Shown here one piece after another: positions 26,127-32,246 of a DNA stretch of 32,246 nt (its first letter is position 1; every line of letters begins with the position of its first letter). The DNA is from Candidatus Mesenet longicola (GTDB lineage Bacteria > Pseudomonadota > Alphaproteobacteria > Rickettsiales > Anaplasmataceae). The position numbers and the translations under genes were made by a program. The stretch is taken from NCBI GenBank assembly GCA_016860565.1, contig BNGT01000007.1, positions 1 through 32,246 of the forward strand. Reading direction: 5' to 3'. A model generated the notes under the pieces. It was not told the DNA's origin and did not search any database. It saw nothing but the letters and a program-made list of their open reading frames with translations.

Positions 26127-27239
26127 TTAGTCAATAGATACCAGGAAATTTGCATAATTTGCCACATACTCAGCTAGGCTACAGTCTACTGTATTTTCAT
26201 AATCATCGTTTATAATAGCATTATTTTCTCTTACCTCATTTGACTGACACCTGTTGTCACCTCTAGTGATAATAAAAGAAGGATTATCATATGTCTTACT
26301 TCCCATTTGATAATTAGTATAATGAAACTGATTCTGTGCGTCAAAATAACCAAGATCATTTATTAAAGAGCCAATTCTTTTACCTGCACTATTACCGTCT
26401 GTTTTATATTCGTACACATCTATCCCACGTTGATCAGTGTTAGAATATCGATCACTTGCCTTAACAATAAATGATGGATTAGAGCCATCTTTATTATAAT
26501 AATGTGCAAGATCAATGTTTCTACTGCTTTTAATATGTGTTGCATCTATAAGATTATAATTACTTGATACTACTGCATAAAATGCATGACCATATTTGTT
26601 GCAGAAAGTAAGTTTATAATCTTCATCATTCTTTATTATCCGAAGAAAGTGAAAACTCTTAGGTAAATCTATACTTTCCTTATTTTTAGCAAAATGGTCA
26701 TAAATATAAATTGTATTATCATAAAAATAATATCCCGTTGGTGAAAAAGCACCAATTATATTATTTTCTAATTCTATATTAGCTTCATACTTCCCTCCTG
26801 TTATTTCACCTCCTTTAGTGATTTCTACTGTGTATTCTTTTGAGACTGTGTTAATTCCTTTAGATAATTTTTCAGTTTTATTTATTATTTGGTCAAGTTT
26901 ATCAGATAGATCTTGACTTATTGAACCAGAACCACTCACTTTTCCAGGCAATGCATTCATTTGATTGCTAAGTTGATCAAGCTTGTCATTAGTGGCTAAT
27001 TTATCAATTCTATTATTAACCAATATATTAAATTGATTATATTTCTCAGTTAATTCCTCGATTTTATCAGGCAATTGTGTATTCTTCAAAATTAATTCTG
27101 TCAGCTGAATAGATATTGATTCATCTTTTGTAATTAATTTTTCTAATGCATCAGATAGTACCTGATTTTTATCATTTAATGACTTAATTGATTTTAAAGC
27201 AGATTGAATATCTCTACTTATAATATTAAGATCAGCCAT
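26127..27239 (-). CDS. Coiled-coil protein with C-terminal beta-rich domain, probably truncated
   Basis: A 370-aa protein. Residues 1-150 are helical with heptad character (SLNDKNQVLSDALEKL, IEELTEKYNQFNILVNNRIDKLA) and a GSGS linker; residues of about 155-365 are aromatic and strand-rich (TGYYFYDNTIYIYDHFAK, SFHFLRIIKNDEDYKLTF) with two copies of a NPSFI(V/I).(A/R) motif (about 247 and 317). I do not recognise the family. A weak AGAG precedes the ATG. The frame ends at a stop beyond which the former C-terminus is still readable, so this is a shortened product. A phage fibre or an adhesin-like protein are possibilities without direct support. Confidence 0.7.
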   Translation of the reverse strand: MADLNIISRDIQSALKSIKSLNDKNQVLSDALEKLITKDESISIQLTELILKNTQLPDKIEELTEKYNQFNILVNNRIDKLATNDKLDQLSNQMNALPGKVSGSGSISQDLSDKLDQIINKTEKLSKGINTVSKEYTVEITKGGEITGGKYEANIELENNIIGAFSPTGYYFYDNTIYIYDHFAKNKESIDLPKSFHFLRIIKNDEDYKLTFCNKYGHAFYAVVSSNYNLIDATHIKSSRNIDLAHYYNKDGSNPSFIVKASDRYSNTDQRGIDVYEYKTDGNSAGKRIGSLINDLGYFDAQNQFHYTNYQMGSKTYDNPSFIITRGDNRCQSNEVRENNAIINDDYENTVDCSLAEYVANYANFLVSID

Positions 27240-27316
27240 ATTTTTCTCTATTTTAATAAAATTAAACTTGATTCATTATTAGGGTTAACGAAATCTCTCC
27301 CATTAACCCCTGTTTG

Positions 27317-27691
27317 TTATATAAGATTATCTGCTGCTAATTCATCGCTAGAATCAACGCCTTCCATTCTATCAAATCTACTCTGCATAGTATTATACAG
27401 ACCCTTTATCTGCTCAGATAAAGAATTATTTTTACTTATTACCATGTCATTCAAATCATCAAATCTTGTAGATAGAATTTGATTCTTTTGATTAACTAAC
27501 TCTTTAGTTTCTAGAAATTTGTTGTTTAGATCTTCATTTTTCATATTAACTAATTTTTTAGTTTCTTCAAATTTGCTAAGTAGTTCTTCATTGTTGCTTG
27601 TTACCAAGCTGCGCAAGTTTAGAACATTTTTATTTATATCTCCCATGTTAGCCATGGCCATTAAAGGCCGTACTTCTTCAAATTCACTCAT
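27317..27691 (-). CDS. Small coiled-coil protein (paralogue family member)
   Basis: A 124-aa, wholly helical protein with repeated units around LV.(M/Q)KN..L...F.(E/D) (residues about 28-90): SNNEELLSKFEETKKLVN, MKNEDLNNKFLETKELVN, QKNQILSTRFDDLNDMVI. The C-terminus LYNTMQSRFDRMEG matches LYNRMETRFDQVAG of the gene at 28583-28933, so the two are paralogues. AGGGAG precedes the ATG. It lies 77 bp upstream of the 370-aa gene and shares an upstream promoter segment with the gene at 29378-29842. Function unknown; the form suggests an oligomeric rod or adaptor. Confidence 0.75.
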   Translation of the reverse strand: MSEFEEVRPLMAMANMGDINKNVLNLRSLVTSNNEELLSKFEETKKLVNMKNEDLNNKFLETKELVNQKNQILSTRFDDLNDMVISKNNSLSEQIKGLYNTMQSRFDRMEGVDSSDELAADNLI

Positions 27692-27727
27692 ATATAACTC
27701 CCTAATTTAATAATTAATATTACTAAT

Positions 27728-27757
27728 TTTATAATAAAGAGATTAATTTTATGTTAA
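27728..27757 (-). promoter_or_regulatory. Promoter shared in sequence with the 29378-29842 gene (copy 1)
   Basis: On the minus strand, TTAACA (27752-27757), an 18-base spacer and TATAAA (27728-27733), about 37 bases upstream of the ATG. Twenty-five bases (27733-27757) are identical to 29884-29908 in front of another coiled-coil gene, which points to a copied and conserved regulatory segment. Confidence 0.55.
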
Positions 27758-28032
27758 AATTACAATATAAAATTCTTTTTATATTTAAGTTTATCAAGCA
27801 ATTGATGATTTAGCATTATCTGATTAAGTTCTGTTTGGTACATTTTAATAAACCAACCACATTTTTTACGACTGGCTTGCAAGTTTCTAATTTTCCATTT
27901 TCTTTTCAGTCAGACTACATGTTTTTGCTATAGCTGATATACTATGCTTTTTTGCTGCACATTTAGGTATATAATTCTAGAGTATGATGGTGTAATATAT
28001 GAGAAGTTATTATCAAAGATGAGCTAAATATT

Positions 28033-28432
28033 GCATGGGTGCACCAAACAACAAAGATAATTATGCAAAAGCAATACAAAATAGTCAAATAGCAAAACTT
28101 TCTGAGTGCTACAATCTCAATCCAAAAACTATTTTGTAAAATGGAAAAAGCGCTTTTCACTATGATGTAGGTTTATAAGGTCAATAGCTTTAACTAAGAA
28201 GAAAGAGGCTATACTTTTCGTAGAACTTTCCTTTGAATGATTGTCTTTATTCTTTGCAAGCAACAATTCAACACTTTCAATTTATATTGTTGTTTGCAAA
28301 AGTATGATATTAGCAGGTTGTTAAAAATTGAAGAAGAGGTGAAAAATAAAAAGAAGCTTACCTATCAGGTATTTCATATTGATATCATTGAAGTTAAAAC
28401 GAAAGAAAACAAATTACGGCTACCATGGTAAG
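28033..28432 (+). pseudogene. IS481-type transposase remnant
   Basis: Pieces of one transposase are spread over several frames on the plus strand. They are an N-terminal helix-turn-helix-like piece (AIQNSQIAKLSECYNLNPKT, near 28070-28130), a middle piece LNDCLYSLQATIQHF (near 28232-28280), and, in another frame, CLQKYDISRLLKIEEE, FHIDIIEVKTKENKL (28300-28430), which matches the family's CLQRHGISRLP...FHIDIAEV pattern at the start of the DDE domain. Stops and at least one frameshift separate the pieces and the rest of the catalytic domain is missing. Confidence 0.75.
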
Positions 28433-28582
28433 ACGCTGTGCCAAACCTTTTTTAATAGTAGCTTTTTAGAAAAATATTGGTAACACACAACTGATAGTAA
28501 TTTTAACTACCTTAATGATACTATTATTAGTTGTTCATATCAGATCAAGTTTTATATTTTATGCATAAATTATCCATATTAC

Positions 28583-28933
28583 TTAATAACCTTCTGATTG
28601 TGGCAATATTTCATCATCAACAGCACCAGCCACTTGATCAAACCTAGTTTCCATTCTATTATATAGATCTAGTAACTCCTTAGATAATTGATCACTCTTT
28701 CTATTTACTAAGCTAGTAATGTCACGCAATTCATCAGATAATCTATCACTCTTGCCTGTAATTAAAGCATTAGTATCTTGTAGTTTTTTGTCAATGGCAT
28801 CTATCTTCATGTCATTACTGATTAATGATTGAATATTTTTCTCTAGTGTAGCAACTTGATTTTCTAGGTTTTTCTTTTGTTCAATTAATAATTGAAGTTT
28901 TTCCACTGGATTTAAATTAGACTTATCTGACAT
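28583..28933 (-). CDS. Small coiled-coil protein (paralogue family member)
   Basis: A 116-aa helical protein. The N-terminus MSDKSNLNPVEKLQLLIEQ and the following LEKNIQSL are nearly the same as in the neighbouring 95-aa protein, while the C-terminus LYNRMETRFDQVAG matches the 124-aa protein, so it looks like a link between the two. GGGAG stands before the ATG, and TATAAT (28972-28977, minus strand) lies about 40 bases upstream as a likely -10 box. No signal peptide or membrane segment. Function unknown. Confidence 0.75.
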   Translation of the reverse strand: MSDKSNLNPVEKLQLLIEQKKNLENQVATLEKNIQSLISNDMKIDAIDKKLQDTNALITGKSDRLSDELRDITSLVNRKSDQLSKELLDLYNRMETRFDQVAGAVDDEILPQSEGY

Positions 28934-29040
28934 ATATTATCTCCCATTGATTATTTTTAATATTGTTTATAATTATACACGGCTTCTAATAATTTTGAAA
29001 CTTAACAAAAAAGTATTTCTCATTAAGTTTCATTATTTAC

Positions 29041-29328
29041 CTACAGAACATCACTATCAGATGAATGTTCTAGTGAGCTACTATGTATAGTATCAAAAAC
29101 TGCTTTATGAGCAGGAGAAAATGTATAAAGTTTCTCAAACACCGAAGGCAATCCATCAAATTTATAAGATAATTCTATATTCACCTTAGTTGAAAGATCT
29201 GAATCATCTTTATTATTCAAACTTTCTATTGTTTTTTCTAATTTACTTACCTGATCTTCTAGGCTTTTCTTTTGTTCAATTAATAATTGAAGCTTTTCCA
29301 ACACGTTTAAATTAGGTTTGTTTGACAT
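29041..29328 (-). CDS. Small coiled-coil protein (paralogue family member)
   Basis: A 95-aa protein. Residues 1-40 are a coiled coil (NVLEKLQLLIEQKKSLEDQ, SKLEKTIESL) copied in the 116-aa neighbour; DNA identity extends through the start codon into the ribosome-binding region. The rest is different (LPSVFEKLYTFSPAHKAVFD and a Ser/Asp-rich end), so the family keeps a common N-terminus and exchanges C-termini. GGAG precedes the ATG. The gene begins 49 bp after the 154-aa gene and is probably in the same transcript. Confidence 0.75.
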   Translation of the reverse strand: MSNKPNLNVLEKLQLLIEQKKSLEDQVSKLEKTIESLNNKDDSDLSTKVNIELSYKFDGLPSVFEKLYTFSPAHKAVFDTIHSSSLEHSSDSDVL

Positions 29329-29377
29329 ATATTACTCCTATAATAAAAAAATTAAAATGTTATTAATTAAGCTAAAC

Positions 29378-29842
29378 TTATACACTGATAAAATCATAGC
29401 TTGAAATACTATAAGTTGGATTAGATTCATCATATGCTACTCCTTCGATCATTTCATTGAATTTATCAAGTGCGCTTTGTAAAGCTATGTTTTTTTTAAC
29501 TAAAATATCAATTTCATTGTTTAACTTTATTCTCTCCTCTGTGAGCTGTCGATTTTTTGTATAGAATTCATTACTTTGATTCATTAAATTCTTAAGATCA
29601 GTTTGATAGACATCCCGCGCAGTTATGAGTTTTTGATCATATTCTAATCGTAAATCATCACGTGCACGAACAAGTTGACTTATTGAATCATTGTATCTTT
29701 CTCTCTCCCCTTGACAACTTTTATAATCTGATTGCAACTGAGCGAGTGATCCTTGAATAGTACCGTTTGTCAGTGTTAGTTCATCTATTTTGTTGTTACA
29801 TTTTTTAAGATCTTCAATACAGTTTTCAATGGCATATACCAT
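29378..29842 (-). CDS. Coiled-coil protein of unknown function
   Basis: A 154-aa protein that is one long charged helix (about residues 10-135) with heptads, for example LAQLQSDYKSCQGERERYND and LTEERIKLNNEIDILVKK, followed by a short tail ending SISSYDFISV. A strong AAGGAGG precedes the ATG. It is the first gene of the minus-strand coiled-coil cluster and carries the shared promoter segment. It has no visible membrane segment or enzyme motif, and I do not recognise the family. Confidence 0.75.
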   Translation of the reverse strand: MVYAIENCIEDLKKCNNKIDELTLTNGTIQGSLAQLQSDYKSCQGERERYNDSISQLVRARDDLRLEYDQKLITARDVYQTDLKNLMNQSNEFYTKNRQLTEERIKLNNEIDILVKKNIALQSALDKFNEMIEGVAYDESNPTYSISSYDFISV

Positions 29843-29878
29843 ATATACCTCCTTAATTCATTAATTAATATTATTAAT

Positions 29879-29908
29879 ATTACAATAAAGAGATTAATTT
29901 TATGTTAA
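29879..29908 (-). promoter_or_regulatory. Promoter shared in sequence with the 27317-27691 gene (copy 2)
   Basis: On the minus strand, TTAACA (29903-29908), an 18-base spacer and TGTAAT (29879-29884), about 37 bases from the ATG at 29842. The -35 box and the whole spacer are identical to copy 1 at 27728-27757, although the genes behind them differ. Confidence 0.55.
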
Positions 29909-30107
29909 TTTTATGTAATTGAATTCTTCTGTTGTAGCATGTTCCTATTATTAACGATATCTCTACTTTAATATTTACCTTATTTACACACAATATAGAA
30001 ACTACTATTGAACATTTTTAAAGTCTTAGCATTACTTGATAAGACTAAATACTTAGTTTCTTCTAAATTTACGAACATGTTTAATTTTATATATTTTAAT
30101 ATAAAAC

Positions 30108-30136
30108 TTGACTTTTTTAATAAAAAGTATTAATAT
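30108..30136 (+). promoter_or_regulatory. Likely promoter of the leucine-rich-repeat gene
   Basis: TTGACT (30108-30113), a 17-base spacer and TAATAT (30131-30136) lie just upstream of the ATG at 30165. The TTG that could be read as an earlier start codon is part of this -35 box, which supports the later start. The remainder of 29909-30107 shows nothing else. Confidence 0.5.
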
Positions 30137-30164
30137 ATTGTTTATCTTTAATAAAGGTAAAAAT

Positions 30165-31259
30165 ATGAATTTTAATGAACACGTCAAAGACAATATTTTA
30201 GATTTAAAAGGATTAACTCAGATTAAGATACAAGATTTGATAAGTTTCTTACAAAAAAGTCCACACATTATACGCCTTAGTTTAGTTGATAGCTACATTA
30301 GCGATGTAGGCATAAAAGCTCTGGCTGAATCTCCATGTTTAGAAAAACTTGAACAACTTAATTTATATCAGAATAACATTAATGCTGAAGGTGCAATAGC
30401 TCTAGCTGAATCTTCGTATTTATTAAATCTCAAACAACTTGATTTAGGGTTGAATAACATTGGTGCTGCAGGTGCAGAAGCTCTAGCTGAATCTAAAAAT
30501 TTAAGAAACCTTGAACAACTTGATTTAAGGTGGAATAATATTGGTGCTGCAGGTGCAGAAGCTCTAGCTAAATCTCCATATTTAGTACATCTTAAACAAC
30601 TTGATTGGGGTTTAAACTATATTGGCGCTGAAGCTACAAAAACTCTAGCTGAATCTAGAAACTTAGAAGCTCTTAAACAATTTGCTTTATATGGTAACAA
30701 TATTGGCGATGTAGGTGCCAAAGCTCTAGCTAAATCTCCATATTTAGTAAATCTTGAGCAATTTGATTTAAACACCAATTATATTGGTGCCATAGGTGCA
30801 AAAGCTTTAGCTGAATCTGAAAATTTAGAAAATCTTAAGCACCTTAATTTAAAGGGTAATCACATTGGTGTTACAGGCGCAAAAGCTTTAGCTGAATCTC
30901 CATATTTGGTGCATCTTGAACAACTTGATTTAGAGTCCAATAGCATTGGTGATATAGGTGTAAGAGCTTTAGCTGAATCTAGAAACCTAGGAACTCTTGA
31001 GCAACTTAATTTAAGGAATAATCTTATTGGTGCTACAGGTGCAGAATTTCTAGCTGAATCTCCATATTTGGTGCATCTTAAACAACTTGATTTAGAGTCC
31101 AATAGCATTGGTGATATAGGTGCAAGAGCTTTAGCTAAATCTAAAAATTTAGGAACCCTTGAACAACTTAATTTAAAGGGTAATCACATTAGTGCTGAAG
31201 GTGCAGAATTTCTAGCTGAATCTCCATATTTAGTCAATCTTGAATCAAACTTGATTTAG
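30165..31259 (+). CDS. Leucine-rich-repeat protein (ribonuclease-inhibitor-like repeats)
   Basis: A 364-aa protein starting at the ATG at 30165, preceded by AAAGG seven bases upstream. After a short N-terminal helix (about 35 aa) it consists of twelve full 27-residue units with the pattern SP.LV.LEQLDL..N.IG..GA.ALAE and the start of a thirteenth. Units of the SPYLV type alternate with units of the S(R/K)NL type, so the working period is two units. No signal peptide. Proteins of this class are protein-binding scaffolds with eukaryotic relatives and are plausible host-interaction factors. The end is odd: the thirteenth unit breaks off at LVNLESNLI because two extra bases shift the frame. Confidence 0.88.
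   Translation: MNFNEHVKDNILDLKGLTQIKIQDLISFLQKSPHIIRLSLVDSYISDVGIKALAESPCLEKLEQLNLYQNNINAEGAIALAESSYLLNLKQLDLGLNNIGAAGAEALAESKNLRNLEQLDLRWNNIGAAGAEALAKSPYLVHLKQLDWGLNYIGAEATKTLAESRNLEALKQFALYGNNIGDVGAKALAKSPYLVNLEQFDLNTNYIGAIGAKALAESENLENLKHLNLKGNHIGVTGAKALAESPYLVHLEQLDLESNSIGDIGVRALAESRNLGTLEQLNLRNNLIGATGAEFLAESPYLVHLKQLDLESNSIGDIGARALAKSKNLGTLEQLNLKGNHISAEGAEFLAESPYLVNLESNLI
30897..31220 (+). repeat. Two near-identical 162-bp tandem copies in the LRR gene
   Basis: Bases 30897-31058 and 31059-31220 each code for two 27-residue LRR units and are close to identical over long runs, for example from CCATATTTGGTGCATCTT through AGAGTCCAATAGCATTGG. The other units in the gene are more diverged, so this pair is the latest duplication. 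Confidence 0.8.
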
Positions 31260-31288
31260 GTATGAATTGCACTTAAAGAAGCAAGTGC

Positions 31289-31330
31289 TACGGAGCAAAA
31301 ATCGTAATATATAAGGATTTGAGCTCCGTA
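31289..31330 (+). terminator. Hairpin downstream of the LRR gene
   Basis: TACGGAGC (31289-31296) pairs perfectly with GCTCCGTA (31323-31330), and inside it AAATC pairs with GATTT, separated by a two-base internal loop. This 13-bp stem begins 30 bases after the LRR stop and contains the only G-C-rich pairing nearby. No T run follows, so it may be a factor-assisted terminator or a mobile-element relic. Confidence 0.5.
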
Positions 31331-31429
31331 ATAATTATCTTTAGAAGTAGAGTTTCAAAAGAGATCCATCCAGCTTAAACTATAGTCATTCTCATAACTC
31401 TTCAAACAAGGTTATAGCTTAATCCACAA

Positions 31430-31788
31430 AAGCAGAGATATTTCTAAAGATAGAGTAAATGACATAAAAAAATTAGGAAGCATATTGGAGATATTCAACA
31501 AACTACATACGTTAAATTATTAGTCAATCCAGTAAGTTTAATGTGTATATCCTGATCTGGGAGTGTCTTTTATAGATCTTATAGTAAATTATAATGAGCT
31601 TTTGAATCAAAATTCTGACTATGACTCACCTATTTTTATAGAGCAAAGAGAAAGGTTTTAAGATTATGAACAGCTATTAGCTACAAAGTTCACATTAGGT
31701 GATGACATCCAGTCGTTAGAAAAGAATATCTTCAAAGAGAACAGCCTCATTACTGATGAAACTCCCAAGTTATGGATAGCAAAATAAT
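31430..31788 (+). pseudogene. Decayed gene of unknown family
   Basis: A readable but broken coding stretch. One frame gives KDRVNDIKKLGSILEIFNKL (near 31455-31515); another, from about 31542, gives CVYPDLGVSFIDLIVNYNEL and NSDYDSPIFIEQRERF, a stop, then DYEQLLATKFTLGDD and ends ETPKLWIAK at 31788. The text before and after the internal stop has normal protein composition in one frame, which suggests a point mutation in a formerly intact gene and an earlier frameshift. I do not recognise the family. The end overlaps the next gene's start. Confidence 0.55.
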
Positions 31789-32110
31789 AAACAGTAATCA
31801 GCAACAGAAGGCCACTCCAATAAAAAAGGCTATATATGCCACTATGACAATTTCTCCATTCATAGCAGTAGGGATTGATGCTGAAGTAACTTTATTAGCT
31901 GAAATAGTGGAATTTAATCCTATAATTGCTGCTGGTATTTTTATTGGAATGTCAGTCCTTTCAGCTGTATGTTTCGCTATAGTAAAAATTAATGAAGAAA
32001 AAGGTGAGAATTCAAGTATAAATTCATATATTACTCTTGAAAGTAAGTTTATTCCTGAATATGTTAAAAGCAGTGGAGCAACAATTCCTGATCCAGTACA
32101 TGTAAATTAA
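31772..32110 (+). CDS. Small two-span membrane protein, function unknown
   Basis: A 112-aa protein with a polar N-terminus (about 20 aa), two hydrophobic stretches (about residues 24-45 and 50-70, the second IIAAGIFIGMSVLSAVCFAI) and a polar C-terminal tail. The layout suits an inner-membrane hairpin. Its ATG lies within the last codons of the decayed gene upstream, a spacing that would have allowed translational coupling; no strong ribosome-binding site is seen now. The family is not recognised, and it may no longer be well expressed. Confidence 0.55.
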   Translation: MDSKIINSNQQQKATPIKKAIYATMTISPFIAVGIDAEVTLLAEIVEFNPIIAAGIFIGMSVLSAVCFAIVKINEEKGENSSINSYITLESKFIPEYVKSSGATIPDPVHVN

Positions 32111-32121
32111 TTAGCAGTGCA

Positions 32122-32246
32122 GGGGAGTGTTCGACAAACTGTGTCAAACCATATTTTTAGTTCAACTCAATTTTTAACCTACAAGGAAAAAAGATATCAA
32201 GTTGAGATATAGTTAGAGCCCAATTAGGCAAAGCCATAGCCCATTT
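32122..32246 (-). mobile_element. IS256-family insertion sequence, one end (partial)
   Basis: The window ends inside an insertion sequence. The probable terminal inverted repeat begins near 32122 (GGGGAGTGTTCGACAAACTG), followed within about 35 bases by the end of a transposase gene read toward it. The other end lies outside the window, so the paired repeat and target duplication cannot be checked. Confidence 0.65.
32157..32246 (-). CDS. IS256-family (mutator-type) transposase, C-terminal 29 residues (partial)
   Basis: Read on the minus strand, the last 90 bases encode 29 residues with WAMALPNWALTISQLDIFF and a final RLKIELN before TAA. This matches the usual end of IS256-type transposases (W....pNW...l.ql.i.F..RL). 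The catalytic DDE region lies beyond the window. Thirty-five bases separate the stop from the proposed element end, normal for this group. Confidence 0.75.
   Translation of the reverse strand, partial: KWAMALPNWALTISQLDIFFPCRLKIELN

Noticed and set aside
25985..26167. Minus-strand 60-codon frame with many prolines and leucines
   Set aside because: It is an out-of-frame reading of the decayed tail of the 370-aa protein gene, whose true frame is readable through its stops.
27780..27960. Possible further minus-strand transposon fragment (ISAIAKTCSLTEKK and ASRKKCGWFIKMYQ-like readings)
   Set aside because: The pieces are too short and broken to assign to any family.
28237..28431. Plus-strand 64-codon frame as an independent gene
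   Set aside because: Its second half is a piece of an IS481-type transposase and the missing first half is in another frame, so it is part of a pseudogene.
30108..30164. Upstream TTG start for the LRR protein
   Set aside because: The TTG is part of a likely -35 box (TTGACT), whereas the ATG at 30165 has AAAGG at good spacing.

Overview
The window is AT-rich and looks like a Wolbachia genome fragment (Rickettsiales, arthropod endosymbiont) spanning the tail end of a WO prophage and its accessory, eukaryotic-association-type region. The evidence is a P2-like tail gene order (tape measure, gpU, gpX, gpD), then patatin and ankyrin genes, a CifA homologue directly upstream of a giant CifB-type toxin, a latrotoxin C-terminal-like domain, and decayed insertion sequences. 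Assignments come from motif reading and remembered family features; no search was run.

Layout. 1-3833 (+): the end of the tape-measure gene, gpU, gpX and gpD packed head to tail, a membrane-anchored ankyrin protein, a small membrane/coiled-coil protein and a patatin-like phospholipase. 4009-4806 (+): an ankyrin protein. 4810-7196 (-): a short secreted-type phospholipase D family protein overlapping mutL. 7306-8169 (+): an Rpn-family PD-(D/E)XK nuclease. 8329-24888 (-): the centrepiece, a two-gene operon made of a 411-aa CifA homologue followed by one uninterrupted reading frame of about 15.2 kb. 25718-29842 (-): five coiled-coil-rich small proteins, several of them paralogues, with one gene losing its C-terminal half and IS481-type remnants between them. 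30165-31259 (+): a leucine-rich-repeat protein. 31430-32110 (+): a decayed gene and a small hydrophobic protein. 32122-32246 (-): the end of an IS256-family element.

The giant protein (about 5065 aa) begins with what looks like a complete CifB toxin: two PD-(D/E)XK nuclease modules, both with D...E-x-K and QxxxY residues, and a Ulp1-like cysteine protease with His/Asp/Gln/Cys in place. This is the arrangement called Cnd (nuclease plus deubiquitylase), or type V Cif when large extra domains follow. After a polybasic RRKR site come a hydrophobic TcdA/TcdB-like pore region, a beta-rich stretch with RTX-like motifs, a first ankyrin block, three tandem DRRRVFTW-type repeats resembling arthropod secreted-protein repeats, a second polybasic RSRKRR site, a domain I do not recognise, about 45 more ankyrin-type units in a nested repeat order, and a latrotoxin C-terminal-like end. 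The architecture suggests a toxin carrying both reproductive-parasitism effector activities and its own delivery machinery, with the upstream CifA as cognate antidote or partner. That functional reading is inference.
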